A stretch of DNA of 64,000 nt, taken from assembly GCF_901709675.1 (NCBI RefSeq), contig NC_051092.1, positions 15,877,128 through 15,941,127 on the forward strand, written 5' to 3'. Made by a program: the position numbers and the translations under genes. Shown in pieces: positions 10,986-20,338 of this stretch (its first letter is position 1; each line of letters begins with the position of its first letter). Origin of the DNA: Syngnathus acus (lineage: Eukaryota; Chordata; Actinopteri; Syngnathiformes; Syngnathidae). Under the pieces are notes generated by a model that worked only from the letters and a program-made list of their open reading frames with translations, did no database searches and was not told where the DNA came from.

Positions 10986-11575
10986 TCCCAATGATCGTCA
11001 CACACGCAGGGAGGCAATGGGTCCCATTTTTATAGTCTTTGGTATGGTCTTAACTAGGCTGGATGTATTTTTTTTTGTTGGCGTTGATTTCTCCGACTGC
11101 CCGTAAAGGCACCACCGCAATCAGATGAAAAGAGAGGAAAGTGACGTGCGGACATGTGAAAAAGGCGGCTCTGTATGGGAGAGACGTTGAAGAGGAATAA
11201 AAACACCCTTGGAAACCGAAAATTGCCCCTCGTCGTGACTCGGAGCCGCAACAAATGTTTCGGATTTGTGTAGGGTACATTGTGACAGCAAACGAGCAGG
11301 TGATCGAGCAAGCGTCTGATACGAGAGCATTGCGTTCGTATGGAGCGTGTTTGAAGTGAACAGCAGAGACGAAAGGAACATGGCAAAGTGTTGTGAAATA
11401 AAATATTACCTGTAATACGCATTTTGTTATTTGCTGATTGTATTAAACTATCACATTCATTGTCAGTCAAGAAGAGAAGAGGACTATTATCCCTTCTTTG
11501 ACGAAATGACCAGAGCACAGTACAAACACACTATTGTCGGTCAGTCCTGTTGTTGGTTTTGTTGTACCATGATTT

Positions 11576-11610
<35 letters not shown>

Positions 11611-11717
11611 AAAAAAAAAAAAAATTTAAAAAAATTTGTACCCATGTATAATGCGCACCCCAGATTTTAGGACAATAAATTAGTTAAATTTTGCGCATTA
11701 TACACGGAAGAAAACGG
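10843..11717. mobile_element. TA-flanked non-autonomous DNA transposon (family B)
   Basis: The terminal inverted repeats are CCGTTTTTTTCCGTGTATAA and the inverse at 11690-11717 (ttatacacggaagaaaacgg). TA dinucleotides lie directly outside both ends. The 875-bp body includes subterminal inverted repeats (atgtataatacgcaccc and gggtgcgcattatacatggg), long A and T runs, a captured SINE fragment (10984-11045) and about 500 bp of unique filler shared with the copy at 18289-19285. No transposase is encoded. Confidence 0.8.
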
Positions 11718-11727
11718 TATATACACC

Positions 11728-13004
11728 CCGTATTTTTCGGACTATAAGTTGCTCTGGAATATACGTCGCATCAGCCATAAAATGCACAATAAAGTGAAAA
11801 AAACATGTAAATCGCACCGGAGTATAAGTCGCATTTTGGGGTAAATTTATTCGACAAAATCCAACACCAAGAACAGACAAGTAGGAGCAACAACAGGCTA
11901 AACGATACGGTATGCTGACGTGGCATAAACACAAACGAAGAGCTGAGAACGTGCCTGACATAACATTAATAGTTATCCAAATAACTAGAACATAAATAAC
12001 ACGTTTATAAAACCATCTGCGTCACTCCAAATCATTAAATCCATCGATCGTCCTTTATGTCGCGTGTGCGCCGCGCCGCCGGACTCGTCAGTTGCAGTTC
12101 AAATTATTCCACAGGCCCATATAACGATATATAAATTATATATCAAAAACTATTATATAAACAACAATATCAAACCATCTGTGTCACTGCAAATCATTAA
12201 ATCCATTGATCGTCCTTTTTGGAATCTTTCACCTCCGTGGATGGAAGTCGAGGGCCGGCGCTCGGCCGGGTGGCTGTCCGGGGACGGTGGATGGGGCTCG
12301 GTCATGGCTTTTACGCACGCCCGGTCCTATTCTATGGAGCTCTCTTCCACCTCCGTGGCTGGAAGTCCACGCCGCCACACGCCTAGAAGTTTGTTTTGTT
12401 AAATAAAGAGCCGTTTACCAAACCCACGTCTTTCCTTGTACTTTGTTAACGCTACAATATAGTTATATACTAGATCTGTGGAATAACGACGAGGCTGACG
12501 TCAGGGCGCACCCGCGGCGTTGTTGACAAAGGACGAGGAATTTGATCGATGGATTTAATGATTTAGAGTGTACAGATGGTTTGATAATATTATTGCTTTA
12601 TATGTCGTTATATGGGCCTGTGGAATATTTTGAAGTGCAAGCGCCGTCAGCGGCGCGCGCCCATTGTTGACAAAGGACGATCGATGGATTTAATGAATTG
12701 GAGTGAGACAGATGGTTTTATAAACGTGTTATTTATGTAATGGTTTTTTTTAATAACTCTGAATGTTACGTCAGGCCCGTTCTCAGCTCTTTGTTTGTGT
12801 TTATGTCACGTTAGAATACCTATCGTTTAGCCTGTTGTTGCTCATTCATGTCTGTTCTTGGTGTTGGATTTTGTCGAATAAATTACCCCCCAAAATGCGA
12901 CTTATACTCCGGACCGACTTATATATGTTTTTTTTCACTTTTTTGGGCATTTTATGGCCGATGCGACTTGTACTCCGGAGCGACTTTTAGTCCGAAAATT
13001 ACGG
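11728..13004. mobile_element. Family A pogo-like transposon, palindromic form
   Basis: The ends are CCGTATTTTTCGGACTATAA at 11728 and ttttagtccgaaaattacgg ending at 13004. The outer 500 bp at each side are inverted copies of one another, both containing aacaacaggctaaacgat-type text and the CTCCAAATCATTAAATCC unit. A single stretch of the GC-rich block lies between them (12225-12385). It lacks a transposase. Confidence 0.75.
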
Positions 13005-13120
13005 GACCGTATATATATATACACATACAGGACAGTCTCAGAGAATTTGAATATTGTGATAAAGTTTTGTATTTTCTGTAATGCAATTAAAAAAACAAAA
13101 ATGTCATACATTCTGTATTC

Positions 13121-14062
13121 CAGCAGTGGCCAACCCGCGGCTCGCGAGCCGCATGCGGCTCTTTGGCTGGTTTCATGCGGCTCTTCAGGAGATTTCACAT
13201 GACAACCGTCAAAATGCTTGGCTGGTGCTGCCATTTATTCCCCCTAGGTGGCGGTGGTGCGCTTACCAGTTGAATCGGTTTGAGTTGAAAAGAAGAAGAA
13301 GAATGACGTACTGATGACAAATGCGCGCGTTCATTTGAGTTGTAAATAATTTGTTTCAAGTTCGCTCTCAAAATGGCAGGGGAAGAAAGCACAGCCAAAT
13401 GAAAATATGAAGAAGAACACAGGACGTTTTTAACAGAGTGGGAGAGTTTATATTTTTTTGTTGAACGTAATGGCAAGCCATTCTGCCTTATATGTCAGGC
13501 ATCATTAGCGCATTTCAAAGCTTCAAATCTTCAGCGTCACTTCAGCTCAGTCCATCCTAATATCGACCAGGAATTTCCAAAAGGGACTGAACTTCGCAAG
13601 CACAGGTTGGTCACTTTGAAAAGTCAGGCAGAAAAGCAGATGCATTTTTTCCAAAAATTTACAAACCACTCAGAGACCGTAACGCTTGCATCATATCAAC
13701 TGGCTTGGAACATTGCACAGGCTAAAAAGCCATACAACGAAGGCGACTTCATTAAAGGGTTAGGGTTATTGAAAATTGTTATATTTCTGTTTGTGGACTT
13801 GCTTGAACTGAGAGTTTATGTGTGTGTGAGACAGTGCACACAATGTTAACTGTTAAATAACTGTCATTATCTTGGTGTGGGACATATTCAATAAATCTGG
13901 CTGAGCAGAGGCCTGTGTGTGTCTGTCTCTCTCTGTCTGCGGGGGGGTGGGGGGGGGGGGGGTGATGTGGCTCTTTGCGGGGGGGGGGGGGGGGGTGATG
14001 TGGCTCTTTGGGATGACAGTCAAAAATGTGGCTCTTCGCCTCTGACTGGTTGGCCACCCCTG
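13121..14062 (+). mobile_element. Non-autonomous hAT element with 8-bp TSD CTGTATTC
   Basis: The ends are CAGCAGTGGCCAACCCGCGG and, inverted, CAGGGGTGGCCAACCAGTCA. The duplication CTGTATTC is present at 13113-13120 and 14063-14070. The 942-bp body carries the N-terminal part of a hAT transposase gene and a G-rich minisatellite (13935-13995). It sits inside the left arm of the Tc1 element. Confidence 0.93.
13400..13758 (+). pseudogene. hAT transposase N-terminus (BED zinc finger)
   Basis: One frame reads FLTEWESLYFFVERNGKPFC, continuing LICQASLAHFKASNLQRHFS and SVH. This is a BED-type finger with C-x2-C and H-x4-H ligands, followed by a stretch (LASYQLAWNIAQAKKPYNEG) typical of the hAT transposases of the GTF2IRD2/ZBED group. 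The catalytic RNase H-like and dimerisation parts are absent. No good start codon is seen, so it is a remnant. Confidence 0.75.
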
Positions 14063-14253
14063 CTGTATTCATTACAAATCAACTGAAATATTGCAAGCCT
14101 TTTATTATTTTTAATATTGCTGAGTATGGCTTAGAGCTTAAGAAAACTCAAAAATCCGATCTAAAAAATTTGAATATTTCCTCAGACCAAGTAAAAAAAA
14201 ATATTTAAAACAGCAAAACAAAATCAAACATTTGAAAATATCCATTAATGCAC

Positions 14254-14428
14254 TCAGTACTTGGTTGGGAATCCTTTTGCATTGATTACTGCATCAATGC
14301 GGCGTGGCATGGAGGCAATCAGCCTGTGGCATTGCTGAGGTGTTATGGATGCCCAGGATGCTTCAATAGCAGCCTTTAGCTCATTTGCATAGTTGGGTCT
14401 GGTGTCTTTCAGCTTCTTCCTCAGCTGC
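14254..14428 (-). pseudogene. Tc1 transposase C-terminal segment
   Basis: On the minus strand it reads [20 protein letters not shown], then ASWASITPQQCHRLIASMPR and RIDAVINAKGFPTKY, the normal Tc1 C-terminus. It belongs to the same gene as 16248-17039 and was separated from it by the LINE insertion right after the GIVK residues. Confidence 0.85.
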
Positions 14429-15988
14429 CTTTGGCAGGGCATTCAAACCATCACGGACTACAAGCCCGCGCCGCAGAGCTGTGATGGCGACGTCCGTCTG
14501 CTCGATGACCTCAACCGCTTCTTTGCTCGCTTCGACGCTCAGAACAGCACTTGCCCGCTGAAGGCCACTCCCCCTTCCCACGAGCTGCCCCTGTGCCTCT
14601 CCGCCGACAGCGTGAGGAGGACGCTTGCCGCTATCGACGTACGTAAGGCGGCGGGCCCGGACAACATCCCGGGTCGAGCGCTGAAGGACTGCGCTGGTGA
14701 GCTGGCGGGTGTCTTCACGGACATCTTTAACACTTCCCTGCAGCAGGCCATCGTCCCGTCGAGTTTCAAAGCAGCCACCATCGTACCTGTGCCGAAGAAG
14801 CCTGCTCCGTCCTGCTTCAATGACTACCGCCCCGTGGCACTTACGCCCATCGTCATGAAGTGCTTTGAGCGGCTTGTCTTGGAGCACATCCGGTCAGTTC
14901 TCCCCCCCACCATTGACCCCTTCCAGTTTGCGTACCGAGCCAAACGGTCCTCTGAGGATGCCATCTGCTCTGCCCTCCACTCGGCCCTCACCCACCTGGA
15001 GGGGAAGGACTCGTATGTGAGGTTGCTGTTTGTGGACTTCAGTTCTGCCTTCAACACCATTGTGCCGCAGCGTCTCATCAGCAAACTTGACAAGCTGGGC
15101 CTCAGTACCGGCCTCTGCAACTGGCTACTGGACTTCCTCTGTCAGAGGCCACAGGTGGTACGTGTTGGCGACAAGATCTCCGCCAGCATCACGCTGAGCA
15201 CAGGGGCCCCCCAAGGCTGCGTGCTCAGTCCGCTGCTCTTCACCCTTCTGACGCATGACTGCGCTGCCACCTGCAGCGGCAACCGCATAGTGAAGTTTGC
15301 TGACGACACGACTCTGGTGGGTCTCATCACCAAGGGAGACGAGACTCAATACAGGCTGGAGGTTGACCTTCTGACCGCGTGGTGCAGGGACAACAACCTC
15401 CTGCTGAACGTCGACAAGACCAAGGAGATTGTCGTTGACTTCCGGAAGGGTCACGCCCAACACCTGCCGCTGACCATCGACGGTGCTGTGGTGGAGAGAG
15501 TGAGCAGCGCCAGGTTCCTGGGGGTGCACATCAGTGAGGATCTCTCCTGGTCCACCAACACCACGTCGCTGGCGAAGAAGGCCCAGCGCCGCCTGTACTT
15601 CCTTCGGAAACTCAGGCGAGCGGGGTCTCCTCCGGCCGTCATGACTACTTTTTACCGCGGCACCATTGAGAGCGTCCTCTCCAGCTGTATTGCTGTCTGG
15701 GGTGGCAGCTGCACTGACCAAGACTTGAAGGCCCTGCAGCGCATTGTGAAAACGGCTAGCAAGACTATTGGTGCTTCTCTCCCCTCCTTGAAGGACATTT
15801 ACACCTCCCATCTCACTCGCAAGGCGACCAAGATTGTGAGTGATGTGAGTCACCCCGCTCACTCTTTGTTTGAACTTCTGCCCTCTGGGAGGCGGTACAG
15901 GAGCCTGCGCTCCCGCACTACCAGACTTTCCAACAGCTTCGTACTCCAGGCTGTTAGGATCCTGAACTCGCTCCCCCTTTCAGCGTAG
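14429..15988 (+). CDS. LINE reverse transcriptase (L2/Rex1 type), 5' truncated
   Basis: About 519 codons stay open to a stop at 15988. Motifs in order are [35 protein letters not shown] (catalytic Asp of motif A), [20 protein letters not shown] (motif B), [12 protein letters not shown] (FADD, motif C), [17 protein letters not shown] and the C-terminal [20 protein letters not shown]. The product would reverse-transcribe LINE RNA at a nicked target. The endonuclease and N-terminus are missing, and there is no genuine start codon at the truncation, so it is not autonomous even though the RT frame is intact. Confidence 0.85.
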   Translation, partial: LWQGIQTITDYKPAPQSCDGDVRLLDDLNRFFARFDAQNSTCPLKATPPSHELPLCLSADSVRRTLAAIDVRKAAGPDNIPGRALKDCAGELAGVFTDIFNTSLQQAIVPSSFKAATIVPVPKKPAPSCFNDYRPVALTPIVMKCFERLVLEHIRSVLPPTIDPFQFAYRAKRSSEDAICSALHSALTHLEGKDSYVRLLFVDFSSAFNTIVPQRLISKLDKLGLSTGLCNWLLDFLCQRPQVVRVGDKISASITLSTGAPQGCVLSPLLFTLLTHDCAATCSGNRIVKFADDTTLVGLITKGDETQYRLEVDLLTAWCRDNNLLLNVDKTKEIVVDFRKGHAQHLPLTIDGAVVERVSSARFLGVHISEDLSWSTNTTSLAKKAQRRLYFLRKLRRAGSPPAVMTTFYRGTIESVLSSCIAVWGGSCTDQDLKALQRIVKTASKTIGASLPSLKDIYTSHLTRKATKIVSDVSHPAHSLFELLPSGRRYRSLRSRTTRLSNSFVLQAVRILNSLPLSA

Positions 15989-16247
15989 CGTCCTGTTCTT
16001 GCTGTATGCACACTGGCTCGGTTTTGCCCCTCATATTTAATGGGTCTGTTATTTATTCATCGCTCATTTTATTTTATTTATTATTTGTTATTTATGGTTT
16101 GGGCATTCTTGTTTTTGTTTTGTGTCGCCTACTTGTATGTCTCGTCACCGTGGGATGGTGGAAACGGAATTTCGGTTTCTTTGTGTGTCTTGACATATGA
16201 AGGGATTGACAATAAAGCTGACTTTGACTTTGACTTTGACTTTGACA
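14429..16247 (+). mobile_element. 5'-truncated L2/Rex1-type LINE inserted in Tc1
   Basis: The element begins in the linker before the reverse transcriptase ([15 protein letters not shown]) and ends with a 3' UTR closing in TTGACAATAAAGCTGAC and four TTTGAC repeats. It interrupts the Tc1 transposase between GIVK and KKLKDT; the intact site is seen at about 52340. It is nearly identical to the LINE at 29735-31586, so the family moved recently. Confidence 0.9.
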
Positions 16248-17039
16248 ATACCCCACAAATTCTCTATGGAGTTCAGGTCAGGGGAATTGGCAGGCCAATC
16301 GAGGATAGTAATGTCATGGTCAGTGCACCATTTACTGGTGGTTTTGGCGCTGTGGGCAGGTGCCAGATCATGCTGGAAAATGAAATCATCATCTCCATAG
16401 AGCTTTTCAGCAGACGGAAGCATGTAGTGCTCTAAGATCTGCATTTACTCTGGACTTGATGAAACACAGTGGACCAACACCAGCAGCTGACATGGCTCCC
16501 CAAACCATCGCTGACTGTGGGAACTTCACACTGGATTTCAAGCAACTAGGTTCTTGCTTCTCTCCAGCCTTTCTCCAGACTCTGGCGCCTTGACTCCCAA
16601 ATGAAATACAAAACTTGCTTTCGTCTGAAAAGAGGACTTTGGACCACTCTGCAACTGTCCAGTGCTTCTTTTCCATAGCCCAAGTCAGACGCTTCAAAAC
16701 TGTCTTGACCATGGGAATATGGCTATTGTAGGCCATTTCCCGGACACGTCCGTGAACAGTGGCTTTTGATACCTGGACTCCAGTTTCAGTCCACTGTCTT
16801 TGAAGCTCCCCCAAATTCTGGAAGCGACTCTTCTTCACAAGGCTGTGGACATCTCTCTTGGTTGTGCAGCGTTTCCTGCCACATTTCCCCCTTCCAACAG
16901 ACTTTTTGTGGATGTGCTTTGAAACTGCACTTTGTGAACAGCTTGCTCTTTGAGAAATTTCTTTTTGTGTCTTACCCTCCTGATGGAGAGTGTCAATGAT
17001 GGTCCTCTGGACAGCATTCAGATCAGCAGTCTTCCCCAT
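16248..17039 (-). pseudogene. Tc1 transposase, N-terminal and catalytic part, frameshifted
   Basis: It starts MGKTADLNAVQRTIIDTLHQ and runs through the HTH region (SCSQSAVSKHIHKK), the linker GRGKCGRKR and FSDESKF with the first catalytic Asp. A deletion of about 13 nt near 16440, compared with the copy at 52545-52560, shifts the frame. The next frame resumes ILEHYMLPSAEKLYGDDDF with FQHDLAPAHSAKT (second Asp) and IENLWGIVK (Glu). Thirty-four residues separate Asp 2 and Glu, the DD34E spacing of Tc1. The frameshift and the LINE make it non-functional. Confidence 0.88.
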
Positions 17040-17639
17040 ACCTGTGATTTAGTTTACTGAACCAAGCTGAGTGTTTTTTAAGGCTCAGGAAACCCTTGCA
17101 GGTGTTTCGAGTTAATTAGACCATTCAAGTGATTAGTTGAATACCCTACTAGTATACTTTTTCATGATATTCTAATATTTTGAGATAGGGTATTTGAGTT
17201 TTCTTAAGCTGTACGCCATAATCAGCAATATTAAAATAATAAAAGGCTTGCAATATTTCAGTTGGGTTGTAACGAAATCAGAATGTATGACATTTTGGCT
17301 TTTTTAATTGCATTACAGAAAATAAAGAACTTTATCACAATATTCAAATTTTCTGAGACAGTCCTGTATATATATATATACTGTATTTTCCGGACTAAAA
17401 GTCGCTCCGGAATATACATCGCATTAGCCATAAAATGCACAATAAAATGAAAAAAAACGTATACAAGTCGCTCCGGAGTATAAGTCACATTTTGGGGGAA
17501 ATTTATTCGACAAAATCCAACACCAAGAACAGACATAAACGAGCAACAACAGGCTAAACGATGCGGTATGCTAACGTGACATAAACACAAACGAAGAGCT
17601 GAGAACGGGCCTGACGTAACATTGACAGTTATCCCAATA

Positions 17640-18285
17640 ACTATAACATAAATAACGCCTTTATCAAACCATCTGTGTCACTTCAAATCCTTAAATCCAT
17701 CGATCGTCCTTTATGTCAACAATGCCTGGTTGCACTTCAAATTATTCCACAGGCTCATATAAGGATATATAAATTATATATAAAATAACTATTATGTAAG
17801 CAATATTATTATCAAACCATCTGTGTCACTCCAAATCATTAAATCCATCGATTGTCCTTTATGTCAACAATGCCGGGTGCGCGCCGCTGACAGCGGTTGC
17901 ACTTCAAAATATTCCACAGGCCCATATAACGATATATAAATTATATATAAATTAACTATCATATAAGCAATATTATTATTGAACCATCTGTGTCACTCCA
18001 CATCATTAAATCCATCGAGCGTCCTTTATGTCAACAATGGCGGGTGCGCGCCGCTGACGGCGGTTGCACTTCAAAATATTCCACAGGCCCATATAACGAT
18101 ATATAAATTATATATCAAATAACTATCATATAAGCAATATTATTATCAAACCATCTGTGTCACTCCAAATCATTAAATCCATCGATCGTCTTTTATGTCA
18201 ACAATGATGTGGGCGCGCTGCTGACGGCGGTTGCACTTCCAAATATTCCACAGGCCCATATCACGATATATAATTTATATATCAA
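17640..18285. repeat. ~180-bp tandem array within family A
   Basis: Copies begin near 17670, 17815, 17985 and 18150, and continue at 19315 and 19485 after the nested element. Minus-strand reading of each unit ends with the codons D-G-F-N-D-L-E-stop or a close variant, matching the last codons of the acidic reading at 42740-42760. Confidence 0.85.
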
Positions 18286-18288
18286 ATA

Positions 18289-19285
18289 CCGTTTTTTTCC
18301 GTGTATAATACGCAAAATTTAACTAATTTATTGTCCTAAAATCTGGGGTGCGCATTATACATGGGTACAAATTTTTTATTTTATTTATTTATTTTTTTTA
18401 TTTTTATTTTTTTTAAGAAAATCATGGTACAACAAAACCAACAACAGGACTGACCGACAAAGACGTGGAACAAAAAGACAGGGTGACATTACCAAAGACA
18501 GGAACAGAAACCAAACAGACATCATGACAGTAACACATGCAATGATCCGACGGTGAGCGAGGGGCAGACAGGACTTAAATACAAAACACGTTGCAAGAAC
18601 AATAGTGTGTTTGTACTGTGCTCTGGTCATTTCGTCAAAGAAGGGATAATAGTCCTCTTCTTTTCTTGACTGACAATGAATGTGATAGTTTAATACAATC
18701 AGCAAATAACAAAATGCGTATTACAGGTAATATTTTATTTCACAACACTTTGCCTTGTTCCTTTCGTCTCTGCTGTTCACTTCAAACACGCTCCATACGA
18801 ACGCAATGCTCTCGTATCAGACGCTTGCTCGATCACCTGCTCGTTTGCTGTCACAATGTACCCTACACAAATCCGAAACATTTGTTGCGGCTCCGAGTCA
18901 CGACGAGGGGCAAGTTTTGGTTTCCAAGGGTGTTTTTATTCCTCTTCAACGTCTCTCCCATACAGAGACGCCTTTTTCACATGTCCGCACGTCACTTTCC
19001 TCTCTTTTCATCTGATCGCGGTGGTGCCTTTACGGGCAGTCGGAGAAATCAACGCCAACAAAAAAAATACATCCAGCCTAGTTAAGACCATACCAAAGAC
19101 TATAAAAATGGGACCCATTGCCTCCCTGCGTGTGTGACGATCATTGGGACTTAAAAAAATAAAATAAAAATAAATAAAAATTGGGTGCGTATTATACATG
19201 GGTACAGGCTTTTTTCCAGCATCAACATGCCATTTTTAGGGTGCGTATTATACATGGGGGCGCATTATACACGGAAAAAAAACGG
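18289..19285. mobile_element. Family B element nested in family A
   Basis: The ends are CCGTTTTTTTCCGTGTATAA and its inverse, with TA duplicated at 18287-18288 and 19286-19287. It lies in opposite orientation to the copy at 10843. Compared with that copy it has an extra block of about 150 bp (18440-18600) resembling the solo LTR family at 40914. Confidence 0.85.
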
Positions 19286-19937
19286 TAACTATCATACAAG
19301 CAATATTATTATCAAACCATCTGTGTCACTCCAAATCATTAAATCCATCGATCGTCCTTTATGTCAACAATACCGGGTGCGCGCCGCTGACGGCGGTTGC
19401 ACTTCCAAATATTCCACAGGCCCATATAACGATATATAATTTATATATCAAATAACTATCATACAAGCAATAATATTATCAAACCATCTGTGTCACTCCA
19501 AATCATAAAATCCATCGATCGCCCTTTATGTCAACAATGCCGGGTGCGCGCCGCTGACGGCGGTTGCACTTCAAAATATTCCACAGGCCCATATAATTAT
19601 AAGCAACAATTTTATCAAACAATCTCTGTCACTCCAAGTCATTAAATCCCGCGATCGAATCCTTTGTCCTTTATGTAAAACACCGCCGCGTATGCGCCAC
19701 GCCACAGTTGCAGGTCAGATTACAGTAATCCCTTGCTACATCGCGGTTCGTTTATCGCGGTTTCACTACATCGCGGATTTTTGAATTTTGAGAACTTCTG
19801 AAAAAATTCAAATATAAGTCGCTCCTGAGTATAGGTCGCCCCCCCACCCAAACTATAAAAAAATTGCGATTTATAGTCCGAAAAATACGGTATATATGTG
19901 CTGTCAAGCAATTCGAAAAAATAATCCAATTAATTTC

Positions 19938-20275
19938 TGTCATGTAGGAATGGAGCAAGGCGACCAAATGCAGCTTGGACCAGGGTTTATTGAAGGGTAG
20001 GGGGGTAGTGGAGAACAGAGACACAGGCGGGACAGAGGCTCATAGACAGCTGGCAGGGAACAGAAGTCCACTTGGACCTGGAAGAGAGACAGGTAGCGGG
20101 TACTGACCGTGAGCCTACACACAAGACAAGACACAAGAATGCACGACGGGACAGGAACAGCAGGAGTGGAAGCAGACGGAAACTTACAGTAGACACCGAC
20201 AGGGAGAAACACGCGGGCAGGGTTTAAATAAAGGAGTTAACGAAGGGAGCAGGTGAGTCATTACGGTGATTACGG
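19938..20275 (-). mobile_element. Solo LTR-like repeat, minus orientation
   Basis: It starts TGTCATGTAGGAATGGAGCA and shares aagctgcactt/aataaaccctggtcc on the minus strand with the copy at 40914-41317. AATAAA read on the minus strand could be the LTR polyadenylation signal. The far end is not clear and no matching 5-bp duplication was found here. Confidence 0.5.
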
Positions 20276-20338
20276 TGATGCAATTAATTAATCTAATAAA
20301 GGTCCCCAAATAAAGATTTTGAATTTGAGGACGTTACA

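Larger units (their letters stand above)
13028..17366 (-). mobile_element. Tc1/mariner element (family 2), split by a hAT and a LINE
   Basis: The termini are CAGGACAGTCTCAGAGAATT at 13028 and the inverse ending gagacagtcctg at 17366, each flanked by TA. Removing the hAT (13121-14062) and the LINE (14429-16247) leaves about 1.6 kb, the usual Tc1 size. The transposase runs on the minus strand in two parts. A second copy is at 51403-59940. Confidence 0.9.
17381..19890. mobile_element. Family A pogo-like transposon with satellite-like core
   Basis: The ends are CTGTATTTTCCGGACTAAAA and, inverted, CCGTATTTTTCGGACTATAA. The core has about seven tandem ~180-bp units at 17640-18285 and 19288-19640, each with CACTCCAAATCATTAAATCC, a GCGCGCCGCTGACGGCGG block and ATTCCACAGGCCCATATAAC. 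The right flank carries a Tigger-like cap (CAGTAATCCCTTGCTACATC near 19725). A family B element is nested inside. Confidence 0.8.

Noticed and set aside
15125-15862. 245-codon open frame on the minus strand, and the same at 30125-30862 on the plus strand
   Set aside because: It is the exact antisense of the LINE reverse transcriptase in both copies. It lacks protein-like motifs and is explained by the GC-rich codons of the sense gene.
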